Below are positions 35,401 to 50,400 of a DNA stretch of 64,000 nucleotides, piece by piece; positions within the stretch are counted from its first letter, which is position 1; every line of letters begins with the position of its first letter. The position numbers and the translations under genes were made by a program. Under the pieces are notes generated by a model that worked only from the letters and a program-made list of their open reading frames with translations, had not been told where the DNA came from and searched no databases. This DNA is from Nautilus pompilius (taxonomy: Eukaryota; Mollusca; Cephalopoda; Nautilida; Nautilidae): contig JACATO010000987.1 in NCBI GenBank assembly GCA_018389105.1, positions 124,001 to 188,000 on the forward strand, in the 5' to 3' direction.

Positions 35401-38400
35401 GAAGAAACCATGGTACAGGATATTATCCAGCAAACGTGGGTTCTATCTGCTGCAGGCCAATAGTGCACTACACACTCAGCTATCCATTAAGCCAGCATAT
35501 TTCTAAATGTCCGTACCTTTACTCGCATTTTGTTGGCAAGAGAGAGAGAGAGAAGGGGAGAAGCCTATAAGCTTCATTCCTCTCTAAAGTTTTAAGGTAG
35601 GCGAGACAAACTACTTTGGTTGCACCAATAAAACCAAAAATGGTTTAGCCACAATTATCCATAGGCCTTGAATGAGAACAGCAATGGGCTTCAGAACTCG
35701 GTTATACAGCGACTATGGACTTTCCGACTGGACCATGAATCAGTAGGAAAGCAGTTATGCGCGGCAGGGCCTCAGCGCGACTTCCCCGGAACTCAATGCG
35801 CTAAACTCCAACAAAGATCAGGGAGCTACTGGAAATGTTTCGGCACAATTCTGTTGTCAGTTGGATCCATCCATAGAAGCTTTAAAAGTTGGATTTACCT
35901 AGTTTAATTCATAGACACTTGAGAGATTTACTGGAGGCATTTAAAATTATCAAGGACGTCTTGCAATGGTTGATGGTCCAAGTTCAACCCAGGGACCCCT
36001 CCCGTGACATGGTTTCTTCTCACTTGTTGTTCTTGGCGCAGGTGTCTCCCTCAATAGTCGAAAAGGGGAGTTCTAGCAGTAGAAATTCTTTCAGTTAACC
36101 ACAATTTAAAATACTAGGAAAATAACTAAACTATCAGTTAGTTTTGAAAATGCGAAAATGTTTCTTTGGTAATAAAACTATTGGGGGGGATGTGTGGAAT
36201 AAATCACCAGGTAAACCAGTGTCCCAAAGTTGCACTGATAATGCTGTGTCTTCACCCTGGGAAGGAAGGAGTATACAGAGTGAACTTGCACACCTCGGGG
36301 AACTTCATGGTGTGAGCGGCGATAAAAGATTGGCTAACTGGTCCCTTCCTTCTCAATGTAACAGGTGAAACACATCTGAAAACACCGTAGACATTTCTAA
36401 TGCCCATTCTAGATAACTTTCCAAAGGCACAGCGGGCATATCTGTGGTTCTAAGAGGGCAGCGCAATGCAACATTTTGTAATTGCTGTTCATGAATTTTT
36501 AAATACAACGTTGGATGACAAAGTCCTGTCAAATGTCCATCTAGGTCGCTGAACCTCGCACCTTCCTCTGTGGAGGTATCTCAATTTGGTTGTCTCATCC
36601 CAGAAACGCAGAGCAATTGAAAGAGAAAATCAGATCCAAGTGTGCACAGATCAACATCAGGGTGTTAAGGAAGCAACAACTCCCTTAGGAATGACTTATT
36701 GCAAACTAAATGGTTTATGAATCAAGCAATGTAAAACAACGCATTAATTACTCAAGTTTTCTTTTTTAAACCAGAAACAATTTTCAGTAAATTATGTAAA
36801 TATTTGAATATATTAAATTGGTGCTAAAGGAAAATTTCTATATAAATTCATTAAAAAATGTACAGGTTTTTCATAGGAGACATGAGAAACTTAAACAGAC
36901 TGAAATTCTCTTGAACTTAATGGTGTGCATATTAAATGTTAAGTAAATCCAGTCTGCTTACTAACAGCCTTCGGTGCTTTTTAAAAAAGTTAATGCTAGA
37001 TAAAGCCAGGGAGAGTTTCTATAAGTTAGATGCATACCCTACTTATATAACATCAATGTCCAAGATCTGCTGTGGTTTCTGTTCATGCGTAAGCATCTAC
37101 TGTTTTCAAAACTCCAACTTAGGAAATCTTTACTTCACAGAACAGATGAAACAGAATTAGTTTTTTTCTCTCAAAACAATGAAACTGAACATTAGTAGAT
37201 TGGCCGAGTTATTTGCCCTTAATAGTTAGGTAGTATGCTATCATGCTTTTGCCACACTAAGAAAATTCAAACCATGCAAGAGGTAACTCCTAAAATGCCA
37301 AGCAGAGTATTACAAATACTTCATGTTATTAAAACACTGATGATAAAACAACGGGTGTAGGTACAATCGTCTAAAATCACTTTGGTCTAAAAGCGCTTCA
37401 CCTAATGACACTTTTGTCTAACAGCACATCTGTCTAAAGGCACTTTGGTCTAAAAACACTTCAAATGTAGTGTGCTAAATGTTGATCACAAAAGAATGCA
37501 AACAACAGTCATGTGTTGTATTTGTTTCATAAATTATATGATTCTATTTACTTTCATAGAATAAAAGCCATTAAAACTGGAAGCAAATGAAGGCATAATT
37601 TAATATCCAAGATTATGGGCTATTCCATGAAGGCAGTCTTCACTATTCAGTCATTGTTTAAAATAATTTCAAATTAGATCAAGTGTTTGTAGACTATTGT
37701 GCCTTTAGCTCTAGGTGCCTGTAGACCAAACTGAATTAGACTAAAATGATTTAGAAGAAAGTGCTGTATCCCAAAATAACACATTTGAATTCTAGAGCAG
37801 CCATTTTTACAATGGTAAATGCAACTGACAATGTCCAATTTATAGGCAACTGAAGATTTATCATATCAAGCACATAGGATATTTCAACAAAAAAGTTCAA
37901 AAATAAATATTTTTTTTTTTTAGTTGAGAACCACCACTACCACTGAAGCCACCAGAGTCAAGTGGTTAGCTATAAGAAACCACTGATTATTCAATAATCA
38001 AAATGTATGTAGCACAATAGCACAGAGAGCTAGAGTTCCTTCCCTGTTGCATACCAACTTGGTTTCGTGAACTACCCCTGTTGATGTGGATTTCCCCTGG
38101 GGAGTTCTAACCTTCCTACCCACCGCTGCCACTTACCGCTAAACACCAGAGTTATAGCAGAAGCTTTCTATTTCCTACTAAGATGAAACTGCCATGCACT
38201 ACAAAGTGTAGGAATTCCAACACTTCTTAGTGCTAACCATGGCACCTAATTACATCAAGCATAGGTTACCAGTTTTGGTTACAAGCAAACAAGGCAGTGT
38301 GTGCAGCATGGCCATGGTAACTCTTGTTATGATCACAGTGAGCTTTTACACAAATTTCCAAAAGGTGTCCAACTTATAGAAGGTACATGTTACATTCACT

Positions 38401-41400
38401 GTTTGGACATTAAGTGAAATTTGCAATTCTATTTACAACAGTGTGTTGATAGTTAGCAAACGAAAAACAAAAATCTGTGTTGTTTACAGCAAGGAGATTT
38501 TTTTGGTCATTTCCCATCCACCACCTTGCTATCAGTAACAGAACTAATGTACCCATGCTTCAGTGATCTTATCCTGTCACCATTGGGACCTCAATAAAGT
38601 CAATTTGCAAGTAGGTGTTTCTATTATCCATTTAACTGTTCAAGTGGCTGAACTTGATCTTTTGACTGCTAAGTTTTTGACATCAGTTTTTGACTAGACG
38701 TTCTGTCCACCAGTTGCAAAATTTAGGTCCATTTGTTAGTTCGGCTACTACGACGTCTGTGATGGAAAATAGGTAAACCAACCTCTCCTTTCTGCAGATA
38801 ATGCAGTAATTATGTATTGAAACAGTAAGTTAACCTACGCCTAGCAGAGTGAGTGGCAAGTGAATATTGGCATCTTGACCGTTTTGTTTACACCTAGAAT
38901 TGTCAGTGTTATAAATAATAAATAATGATAATATAACTAATAAAGTTAATAGTATAATTGTCAATTCAGACTTAAGTTGTAGAAACTATCAACAATTTCA
39001 AGATAACCTTCATGGTACTTTTATACTTTCTGGGGCAATGAAAGAATTCTGAGTTTACATACCATGCCTTTATTCTATATTAAATGTTGAAGCTGCCAAA
39101 AAATGCTTCATACCATCTTTACTCCTTTATTTGCCCGTAACCATCTAAGTGATGTAGGTTTGACTAAATCCACTGCACCTGCTTGTCAAAGTAATGTTGC
39201 CTCAGACACAGACCTGGTCATGAATGTGGAAGATTCAATTACATGGAAGTATGGAAAATAATTTACCAAGCCATTTTGTTATTCATAACAATTTGGTGCA
39301 AAAGCGCCCCCTCGATGTCCCGCATTTCTGTTCAGCAGTGGACAGTTCATTTTGGAGCCTGCTGGCTGGTTGAATGTGTGAGTGGGGTTTTGTGAAATCA
39401 GGCTCCATCTTTTAAATGAAATATAACAATGCTAGACTCGGCTGTAAAACAATTAATTTCAATATAATATCAGTTGCCAAACTTCAGCGACATCTTATAG
39501 CACATTTTACCATCAAAAATAGCTGTCATTTCTCAGAATTCCCTGTCATTTTGTTACTGGCTTAATTCTACCCCACCCACAAAAAAAAAAAAAATATTTT
39601 TTACTAATACAGAAATGTTTAGTGGAATAAATTCTTTCACTTTGAACAACATTCACATAAGTACAGCAAATAAGAATTTCAAAAGCTAAGATTGCGAGTA
39701 AGATATACAGGTGATGTCGGATATCTCTATCAAAAGGCTTGCTGAATTCTTAAACCTAAATTTTACACTTTATTTTGTACATAAACCTTTAACAATCCAG
39801 TATAGATGACCAAGAATTTCCTTTTTTTAAAAGACCTCTCCTGAATATGAAGATCACTTCACAGATGCTGATTACCACTGATATTATCATTAGCTTTATA
39901 TTTTAACAAAGAATAGAAATGTTAAAGTTTTTAAATTTATACTTAGTGAATAGTTTTTAGATTGGGAAGATATCGGTACCTTTTTGTTTATTTTAATTTT
40001 AATTACTTCCAGGCACAGTAACGTTTTGGTATAAAGAGGAGAAAATAATACTAACTATGTAACTGGTTATTCCAACCCACCCCCTCTAGTCATAGGTTTT
40101 TCTAGAATTCTATTAATTGTCCAGGTCAGCAACCAAGTAAATATCAAAGTATATCCTCTTTTTAGAAGATTATAAGCTAAGAAAGCTAATGATAAGGAAT
40201 TATTTTATCTGCTCACAGCAGATGCTGGGCATACTGATGCTGTTTACTGAGTATCAGATCTGAAAACAAGTTGACAATATTTACAATTTTGGTGGTGAGT
40301 AAACATTAAAACAGAAAAAAGACAACACACGCACATACAGAGAGAGAGAGAGAGAGAGCCATGATAGACGTGCCAGCCCTTAATTTTCTCCCACCTTCAG
40401 CAGACACAAAGACAAAAGAAACTGTAAGCCTTGGTCTTCGATGCCTGTCTGAGGAAGGAAATTACACCAAGGCAGGAAGGGACCAGAGCAATAAGAAGCC
40501 ATTCCAGACCACCCTTTTAAGCCATATATAAAGCAAACCAGAGCTGAGACTGACCAAGGGACAATGGGAAGAATTCAAAAACTGGACAGGCCAGCTATGG
40601 AAGGCAGAAGACAAACCTTCATGGCAGTGTAACGTTCTTATTTTCTTTTTAAATCTTTCTCTCAAGTGTATTCAGCACAACAAGTTAGCAAGTTAATCTA
40701 TAATATCAATAAGCATATCACGAAATGTATTTGGTGAGATTTGTGACATTGAAAAATGTAATAAATTCACACAGGTAGAATAGGTAAGCAGCCCACCTCG
40801 TGAAAATCTTCTCTAAACACACAGCTAACCAACTAATCCATACAATCAAACTTTTTAGTATATACTGCATTATTATTACACTACCATGGACTAGCCATAA
40901 TGCACTTCGAAAATGGATTTAATGTAACAAATCACAAGTGATAGCCATCAATAACTTTCCATCAATTACTCTTGTTATTGTTACCTGTAATGTACTTTGA
41001 CTTTTAGGTATCTCAAAAACAAAGTTACACGGTGACAGCAGTGTGTTCTCAACCCCAAACCTGTCAGTCTCAGTTTGTTTTGCAATACAAATTCTATACA
41101 TTTATTATAACCAAACAAAAGGAAAGAAATACAGAAATGACTAAGTGAAAGCATCTTTCACTTGTTTGAACTTACTCGGTCCCCCGCCCTTCGAGAGATT
41201 TGTAGCAGAGGAAACCGTGTGATACGGACTGTACTGCGAAAGAAAATGTGCAGAAGTTAGGGCTAGCGCATCAGTGTGTACAGCAATGTCAGTCAACTAG
41301 TATGGTTTACATAGGGGTCAGCAAAAAAACAGGAGAACAACACCTTTTCATTCCTTACAGAAAATGTTCAGTGCAGATACAGTCTGCCTTTCTTAGTCCA

Positions 41401-44400
41401 TTCGCCAGGTTCACTTACTTTGAGCTGGTAAAGAAGAAAACAACTCAGACTGAGTCTACTAGAGCTACACAAAGGCTGGAGCCAGACTTCAAAGCTACTG
41501 GGTACCAATCCTTAGATGAACTACTCATGAAATGAATCCTAATAATCTTTTTAATAATGGATACGCAGTATTAAAAATAAGTTTTAAGAATATCAATTAC
41601 TATCAGACTATCTCTCAGCTCTAAAACAATGTCACCTGAATAAGGTCACAATATCATCTCACCAACCTACAGGTTCAGTTTTGCCCCCTTTTCCTCACCA
41701 ACTAGATTTTCCCTTGCTCCACCCTCTTGAAACACCCAGGTCCCAACATTCTGAACATGCATAAGTTCACAACCAATATAGGACCTGGGACAGGGATCTT
41801 CAGCATGGATAGGGAAACAGAAATAACCACAACAGATAGCCATCAGTAGCATTTAATACGTACAGGTCCTTAATTATCAACACTGATTGCTGTTGTGCAA
41901 ATTAAAAATGTAAGGCCATTTATGATGCCACACACTATACCTCAAATTATGCCACATTAAAGCCATAGTCTGCAGCTGTACCTAGAGATGTGTGTGTGTG
42001 TGTGTGTGTTCTATTTAGCTACATCAATGTGCTATTTACTACAATGTAGAATGAATTACTTTGGAAAGTGCATGATATATTCTTTAATGTTCCCCAGAGT
42101 ATAAAATTTATGTAATTAACTAGTCAGTACTACTCAAGATCTGACATTATCACAAAATTGAAGAGAATAATAAGAGATTTTGTAATTAGAAGATTCCCAT
42201 CTAGTTGAAATACAGGCCACTAGCAACCTCAACTTTCTGAAACTTTCCAAAATTTTTTTTAAAAAAAAAGACTATTTGAGGCAGATAAAAGCAAGGTGTA
42301 CACTTACTGTAGATTATATCTGTGCACACTGGCAGCCATAGTTGTGTATTCCACAATGAAATATAACATAAACATGGTTGTGAGAAAATTCATACACAAA
42401 GAGTGTTTGCCTTTTTTTTCATCAAAACATCCCATGCTTAATAAGTTATTTTACTGGTGAATCTACGAATTTTGACTGCAAGTGTATATTTACAAAGAAC
42501 CATTCAAACTTTGCTTCAGTTATACAGATAAAAATTTTCCCAGCTAAAGTTTTTGTTTCTGCAGATGATATCTTCAGATTTTTTTTTCCTTCACTACAAC
42601 CCATCAGTTGACTAGGAGCACATAACTCTGGTTAACTCACTTTCAATTATAAACTGGCTATAGTCTCTTTAACTGGCTGACAATATATAGCACTTCCTAT
42701 CAACACAATGAATTATAAAATCTCTCCTTTTTAACATTAAGAAACGTCAAATCCCCCTTTTAAGATTTGTGTAAACCTCATGTGAACATTTTCTGTAAGA
42801 AATATCCCAAAATTTTCAAACTGTTGCATTTGTTTGTTTGTTTAGAAAATCTAACGAAACCTGCAATAAATATGTACGCATATAATTCAATTCTAGCACA
42901 CAAACTGTTTCTTACTGGAAAAAGATTTCTAAAATAAACTTGGTGTAATAACAGTGAAACAATGAAAACTGACTAAATATCCAATTGCTTTTAATGAATA
43001 TAATGCATGCATAAAAGATTCTAATGCACTGATGGCTACTTCATTAGAAACATCCTTTTACTTTTAAGGCAAAGACAAAATGAAGACGAACAGCTGTATC
43101 TTGGTTAGGTAGTTTACTGAGTGTTCTGAGAGATGTTATGCAGTATTGAAACAACATGCTAAACCTATAGGATGGATGTTTCTAATAATGGAGCCAACCA
43201 GTACATGAAGAAAGATTAAGGAGCAGCAGAGGTAACCATAGCAGACAACACCTGCCACTCTTGAAAAGTTACAATATTAATGTGCAACTAGACCAGAGCA
43301 GTAGGTAGGCTAGTTTTCTTCAGTCCCCTCAGCTTAGGCTTGGCAACATGAAGGGACCCCAATACCAGAAGTGTACTTTCTAGCAAAAGGCAGATGTGTA
43401 TGTGAGTTTGCTTTCTACCTGCAAGCAGGTTAGATGTGGTGGTGGTGGCTGGCTGGCTGGGTGGGTGCCCAAGATAAGGATCTGAAACAAAGCACTAACT
43501 TGTCAGGAGGACAAAATCACTTACACACAACACACTCCAGTCTTCAGGACTACTGGCTCCCTGGGTAAATATGCTAAGCTCATTCTATATTGAAAGTAGA
43601 CAGACATAGCTGGTAAAACACATGAAAAAACAAACAAACAAACAAACAAACAAAAAAACAAAAAGTTAAGTTGTGCTATTTCATAAGCAGGTACTGTGGA
43701 TTTTAAAAACAAAATATATACAAGTAAAACAATACATTTGGGAGAGTCTACCATTTAACCGAATCTCTATGATGCTTAAACTATAGTTTTAATTCATAAC
43801 CACAACGCCATCTAGAGCCTGATAAAACAAGGCCCGTAATTACTATGAAAAATTGTGTATGTACAGCTACTCATTCTATTTACTTATCTTAAAAAAACAC
43901 ATAACATATAATGAGTTAAATTATCTAAGTACTGTGAAAATTACACTTGTTTAAACTTATTCTAGGTGACTTGACAGCCAGAGTTCATCAAAGCTCAATT
44001 AATCTTATGAGTTAAGAGAAATATCAAAGCAAATGTGTGTTTCAATATTTTACATCATTAATACCGAACTGTTTAAAATCATGCTAACCCTTTCTCAACC
44101 CCTTCAATTTCAAGGTCCCAACATTTCCAACCATTCTGCTTATAAACTTTACACTGAATTAAAACAGAAGTGTAAAAAAGAAATCCTCATCATCTCATCA
44201 GATAGACGTGAACAAGTTCACCTAGACAGTAGTAAATAAACCCTAACCATGGACCACAGTCTAAACATGCTACGTGTGGGCATAGCATCAGTTAGAGATA
44301 TATCAATAAACAGGGGATGAGATCAAAGTTTGCCATTTTTGTAACAGATTAGTTTTTGACTCCTTTGTCACACTATAAAACAGGAACCAAATCTCCTAGT

Positions 44401-47400
44401 AAAATGGTTGAGAAGTAGAGCCTGCAAATGCTTCCAAAAATGAAGCAAAAGAGAGAGAGAGAGAGAGGGGGGGGGAGAGGGTGTTTTAAAACTCTAGGTG
44501 AACTTCATGCATTTCCCACCACTCTCCACACTTAACCAGAGCTGTGCAGTTTGGTCTATGGTCATAATTAAAATGAGCTTTCTTTCTGAAACTCTGTCCG
44601 TCTAAAACAACTTGGTTGGTGTGCATGAATACGAACAGCTTCTTTAAGCCACGTGCTTGCTACCCACCACCTTTCAGAACCTCTCTCTCTCTCTCTACCA
44701 ACCAGAGCCTGACACCTCAAGGGGCTCACGCCGAAGTCAGTGACATCTTTAAGAAGAAGAAGAAAAATGATGGCTGAGGTTTTAATTTAGTTCCAGGTGG
44801 AAAGTTTTTTAACGAGAGAGGTATGAACTGCAGTGCCGAAGGAGCTATAAGCTATTGACAGCAACCAACCAAATGAGCGAAAATGATCAAAAAGAACAAA
44901 TTTTTTTTTTAAAAGGAGGGACATTTATAAACAGTAAGTAACTGGACACAGGCTGCTTTAGGTGGCAGGTGCTGTAGCAGTAGTATTTCCGTTAGTTGAT
45001 TGACCTTTTGTTTATTATTATTATTGTTTCTGTTAACCACCATATTTGTTGTTGTTGTTAAAGTTTCACATTCTTTTCTCCTTAACTTAATATCAATAAG
45101 CTACTACTTAGAGCTAAGTCAGTGTTCTTTGAGCAGCTGAGGATCCATCCTGCGTTAAGCCGCTCATGGAATACTATACCCCTCACAAAGGGAGGGAGGG
45201 AGTGACGATGAGTGCTTCCTAGCCTGCAGTAACACTGTTTGCGTTCTGGTTGGAGACCACCTACGTACTGGCCTCGACTATCAATTAAAACAAACCCCGC
45301 AAGTGGGAGGAGAAAAGTTAAATAGACCAGATCCAGCTCTTGTTGTGCTTGATGCAGGTTCCACGAACAAGACTCCTCCCTAGGATATCCTAAACACACT
45401 TGTTTGGGATTAAGTCTGGACATTGTGCAGGCCACACCACGCAAGTGATCTGTGGACCTGAAGTGCAGCGCTGACAGTGTGTGCTTGGTGGTGGGCGTTT
45501 ACTGGGACATTGCCACTGAGCCAGAGGATGACGACAAACACGATGATCTCACCCGTGTGCCACCTCTCCTAGCAATGAAGAGACCAGACCTTCAGCCAAC
45601 ATGAACATCAGCACGTACCATCACACTCCTCCGACACAATTGATAATGCCTGTTAACAGCGCACAGAAAATCATTCCACGTTTTTTCTCTCTAGGCTCTA
45701 AATCCATCCATTGTTGATGTCTGGACAGAATCTAGACCCATCAGTGAAAACAACATGGCTCCAACTGTTCAAGCTCCAGATGCAGCGTTGTCACCCATTA
45801 TTGCATGTGTAAATATTGACAGTGTGCTAAAGGAATACGCAGCAATGGTAATCTGAGCCATGTAATACTAGTGTGAAGGCTGCTGTTAACTGTCTGTTTG
45901 AAAATTCTATGGTTGGTTGTTCTTTAGAGGTAGTTTTGGAGAAACAGGCTCTTCTGGCAATGATGGTAAGATAACAATCTTCATAGGTTGCAACCATTGG
46001 GAAATTTGAATGAGATTTCTCCATGAACTGGGCAGTCTGACAGTACCTTATTAGTGCCCTAGAAATAACACTGCAATGAACACTGTACTGGGAAGCAACA
46101 GCAATCTGTGCCAAACCTCCTTGAAGCATCCCAATGGTCTGAGCCATCTCATTTGATGTTAAATGAAGATCAGGCATTAAACTGACTTAAATCGCATAGG
46201 TGGCCAGCTAATAGAGGAAATAATAATAGGTAACATGCAAAAATGTATGCAGGTTAAGTGGGAGATGATTTGTACTTAAGTTTCCAAGGTGTCACCATTC
46301 TGGAGACGGTGAGTGTAACATTACATGTTGTACATCAATGGTATGTTTGGACTTTTCTCTTCAATACAGAGATCCTCTTCAATCAGAATACTGAACACAT
46401 TTAAATAACATACCAGACAAGCACAGCTTGGAAATGCTTTTGCTTATATTTTTTGAGAAGTATATTTACTTCAGAAGCCAAAATCACTAAACTATTTAGT
46501 TGCCGTCGTACACCAGTCTCAACAAAGGAAATAATTCTTAACTGGACCATACTGCCTCCACCAGAGAGAAATCTACATATGTCAGGAGGGCATCCAGACT
46601 TTTGGGGACAGGAGACATGCTGGACTTTAGGTGGTCAGAATTACATTTTACTATAATTTACTTTTATGTTAATCATGAATGTTTATTTATCCATTTATTT
46701 TTGTCCAAAATCATGAAATCTACCAATAAATTTTCAACATCATTTTTAATCTTAAAACAAAATCTATTCATATATAGGAATATAGTATATGTAATATTTT
46801 TGTATGATACATAATATGTACACGTTTGTTTTATTCTTCAGTTTATATTAACAGTGAACTTATTGAAATAGCAGGAGAAAATGGTACATAGATCTTGTGT
46901 GGCATCTTTCAAAATTTTATTTACAGTACCTGGCAACATCACATACGAAAGCTGAAGGTTATCCTATTCTACTTGAACCAGGAAGCTACATTCTCTTACA
47001 CACTGTTGATCAGCATCAACAAGTGAAATCCAATGGTCTTCTGAGAAAAGTTTTATCCAATAGCAGCCTGACCACTGAGAACGGTCATTGCCTCCAGTGC
47101 AAAAAGGAAAGTGCACAGGTATTTGATTAGCTATCTGAAGATGAGATTCATTGCTGCTTCCCATGATGAGAGATTGGCCATTGTGCTTTTTTTGTGAACA
47201 AACTCCGTTGAAATGAAGCCATGAAACATAGTCATCTTGACAGTTATTTCAAGTCAAAGCATAACAAAGTCAGGAAAACTGCATGCTATCGGAGAGCAGC
47301 TTATAAAGCCAGCTCTCTCTCAATATTTGCAAAAGGTTATTCAAAAGGGCAAATAAAACCTTTTAACTATTGCTCTTAGCAACAACAAGTTTGAATTCAC

Positions 47401-50400
47401 ATTTGTGAGATGGCTATGATTGTGGAAAAACAACTCGCAGAAGTTTTAAAATTAAAGTAATTTACTGTGCAACTTGATGAAACAACCGAAGCTTTACTTC
47501 TGTCCTATGTGAGTTGTGTTGACCAAGAAAAGTTCTGTGAGGTGATGCTGTTTTGTGAGTCATTGGAAACTGCAACAACTGCTGCAGCTACTTATGATAA
47601 ATTAACTATTTTCTGAAGGATATTCCAATGAGCTCCATCATATCATGTGCTATAGAAAAATGTAATGGTTGCTTGGAACTGATGAAGGATTACAACCCAA
47701 ACCCTGATTACCATTTACTGTGTGATTCATTGAGAGAACTTAGTGACAAAAAAAAACCTCTCACCAGAATTGAAGAAAATGACAAGTGCAGTTATTTTGT
47801 GCATAGATGGAATCAAAGCCAATCCAAAGACTGAACATCTCTTTCAAGCATTTTGTGAGGATGTTGATAAGATTCGCAAGGTTTTTATTGCACGCACGCA
47901 TGCGCACACACACAGAGATAGACGGACAGACAGACAGACAGGTTTTCTGGCTATCGAAAGCAAATTTCATTCAGCACTCTATTGAACTCTACAAATTTGA
48001 AGAAATTCTTGACAAACAATATGAAAATGAAAGTGCTTTGATGCAATGACAGTAAAGCATTGATAAGCTATTTGGCAGATGTCTTTGGAAAATTGAACTC
48101 TTTGAACCATTGGGCCCTCAAGATACCAATGAGACACTTGTGGATGCCAAAAGCCAATATATTTGGTTCCATTGTAAAAGCACCAAAAAAAGCAAAGGTT
48201 TCCCACAGAAATTTTTCTGACTTCACCTAGCTTAGAAATTGCTGTGTCAGAAAAAGCCCTGATCATCAACAATGAACATCTGGACAATCTTAATAATTTG
48301 AAAGACAGTTTGCTGATTTGCAAAATACTGAATTTCTGGGGTGGTGCAGCCATTCTTATGTGAATTAAAAATTGTCAAAGTAAATCAACAACAAGTAACA
48401 GAGGAACTCCAAAATGATTCTTCAGCAAAGATGATCCAGGCAACATTTCATGCAAGACACTGATGAAATTGCCAAAATATATCCTCCAGCAACAGCTTAT
48501 GCACAGAATCTATTCTTGCCATTCCCCTCATCATGCTTAGTCAAAGATGCCTTCAGTACCATCACTGATTTAATCTTCAAGAAACGAGAGCACTGCATTT
48601 CAATGTAATGGATTGCAGAGACTCGAGACTCAAGCTGCCTACTAATATTTAACCTAATATTAAGGAGCCAATTAATGGCCATCAAGCTCAAGGGTCCCAT
48701 TGAATGTATATATATCTGAATAAACTTGTGTTGCCTAGAGAGCTATTTTCATATCTTCTTTTTTTTCGTTTTGTTTTTGACTTTAGGCCATTTCCAAGGA
48801 TCCTGACATTTCCAAGTGGCAGACTACTCCACACTAGAACTCTTCACTTTTAAGTGTGGAAGAAAACCATCACAACTGGCTGATGAAATTGAGTGAGAAA
48901 AACTGTGCCAATCCTGATAAGAGTTAAAACTTGGACCCTCAGTCCGATGGTTTAACTGCTAAGACACCAACCACCCTAAATCACCTGGTGAGAAGTCTTT
49001 ACTTCAAAGAGACTTAGAAAACTTTAGAATTTCTGGGAAAGAGAAATAAATTCAGCTTAACAGATTAACAGTTCTTTGCCATGCAATCTGCAATTCCCTT
49101 TCTCAAATAAAATACATAAAATGGATAACCAGTTTAGAATTATTCTGGACCTGATTTTAGTCTTCTCTTCCAGGATAGAAAAACTAGAAACAAATTCATA
49201 AAATTCAAAGAAACAAAAATTACACAACTTCAGATAAGAAAGTTTCATATCTGAGTGATGTCATAAAAATATTCAAACCTGAATGTTCTTAAATGTTGTA
49301 AATGTGGTGAATTGAAAACAAAACATAGGCAGTCTAGATTTTCAAGAAGCACTATAATGCTGAAATGGTTTTTAAAGAATTATTTAAACTCGAAATTCCA
49401 AATAAGGAACAGATATGTGGATAAATAAATGAACCAGTATATGTTAATTTAGTAAGGAATGCATTTGTTATTCCACTTTGGCAGAACAGAACTGTTGTTT
49501 GTATCCGTTAGGACCTATATGGCAATTGATAAAACAACAATATAAATAAGTAATCAAAGTAGATTCAGACAAACTGCATGTTTCTAATAGCTGGCATTCC
49601 GAAAATAAATTAAGCAAATACATCAAACTAAGAATAAACCCATATTTTGAAACAAGCCAGGCATGGTACATATATTGTGATGTCACTTATTTTCCAATAC
49701 TTGAATTGCAGAAGTGCAGTGCATTCCTAGATTTATCTACACAGATCAAACCTTGGTCTATTCCTAAATGAATGCTATAAACAAGCAAAAGAAACCAAAA
49801 TGGCAAACAATAATATGCAAATAAGCCAACCAATCAGAATTTTGCTACAATAAACAAAATATTAGACACCAGGTTGCACCACCTAAACCCAAAAGTTGGT
49901 TACCAGTTTCTTCTTCACTGCTCTGATTGTGATTAAGAGAAAAAGAAAAACAAACAACAATCTCATATAAATCCAAAAAAACTTAAAAATAAATAAATAA
50001 TAAGACAATATGAAATTAAAGTATCCCTGCAAAAAGACTTCTGAGTCATTATGACAATAAATAAAAGAGGACAACATCTTCCATAATTATAATTTGATCA
50101 TCATCATGTTTCACACTGAAAGATTCTAACCCTAACAACCTTTTCATCACCAGCTGCCCATAGGCCCTCATCCAGTATTTACTACAAGTAAGTCCCACTC
50201 CAAATTCATACTAAGTTGTTTCCCTCCCTTTCTGGTTAGTTGCATTAATACTAAAAATAAAGGGAGACTGAGTTAACTTCCAAACAACAGCTTGAGAAAA
50301 ATACTCTTTGCTGTTTGCGAGTGAATTGTTTTCTTGTCGTCTTGTTAATTGATCAGAAAGCTTGTGCCAAATTTATAAAATTAAATTATCAAGTTAACAT

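Larger units (their letters stand above)
33577..41175 (-). other. WDR59 intron, 7.6 kb, repeat-rich
   Basis: It holds the Tc1-like element (34.3-34.9), two SINE-like copies (35.28-35.50 and 35.92-36.08), an inverted-repeat element (37.36-37.76) and a weak SINE-like remnant near 38.02-38.13. Between 35.66 and 36.70 kb there may be an even older transposase remnant that I cannot confirm. From 38.2 to 41.17 kb I see only AT-rich DNA and a short GA run (40340). Confidence 0.7.

Noticed and set aside
35660-36700. Possible further Tc1-like remnant
   Set aside because: Scraps such as CPSRSLNLAPSS near 36535 loosely resemble the SPDLNPIE block, but no second block could be placed in order.
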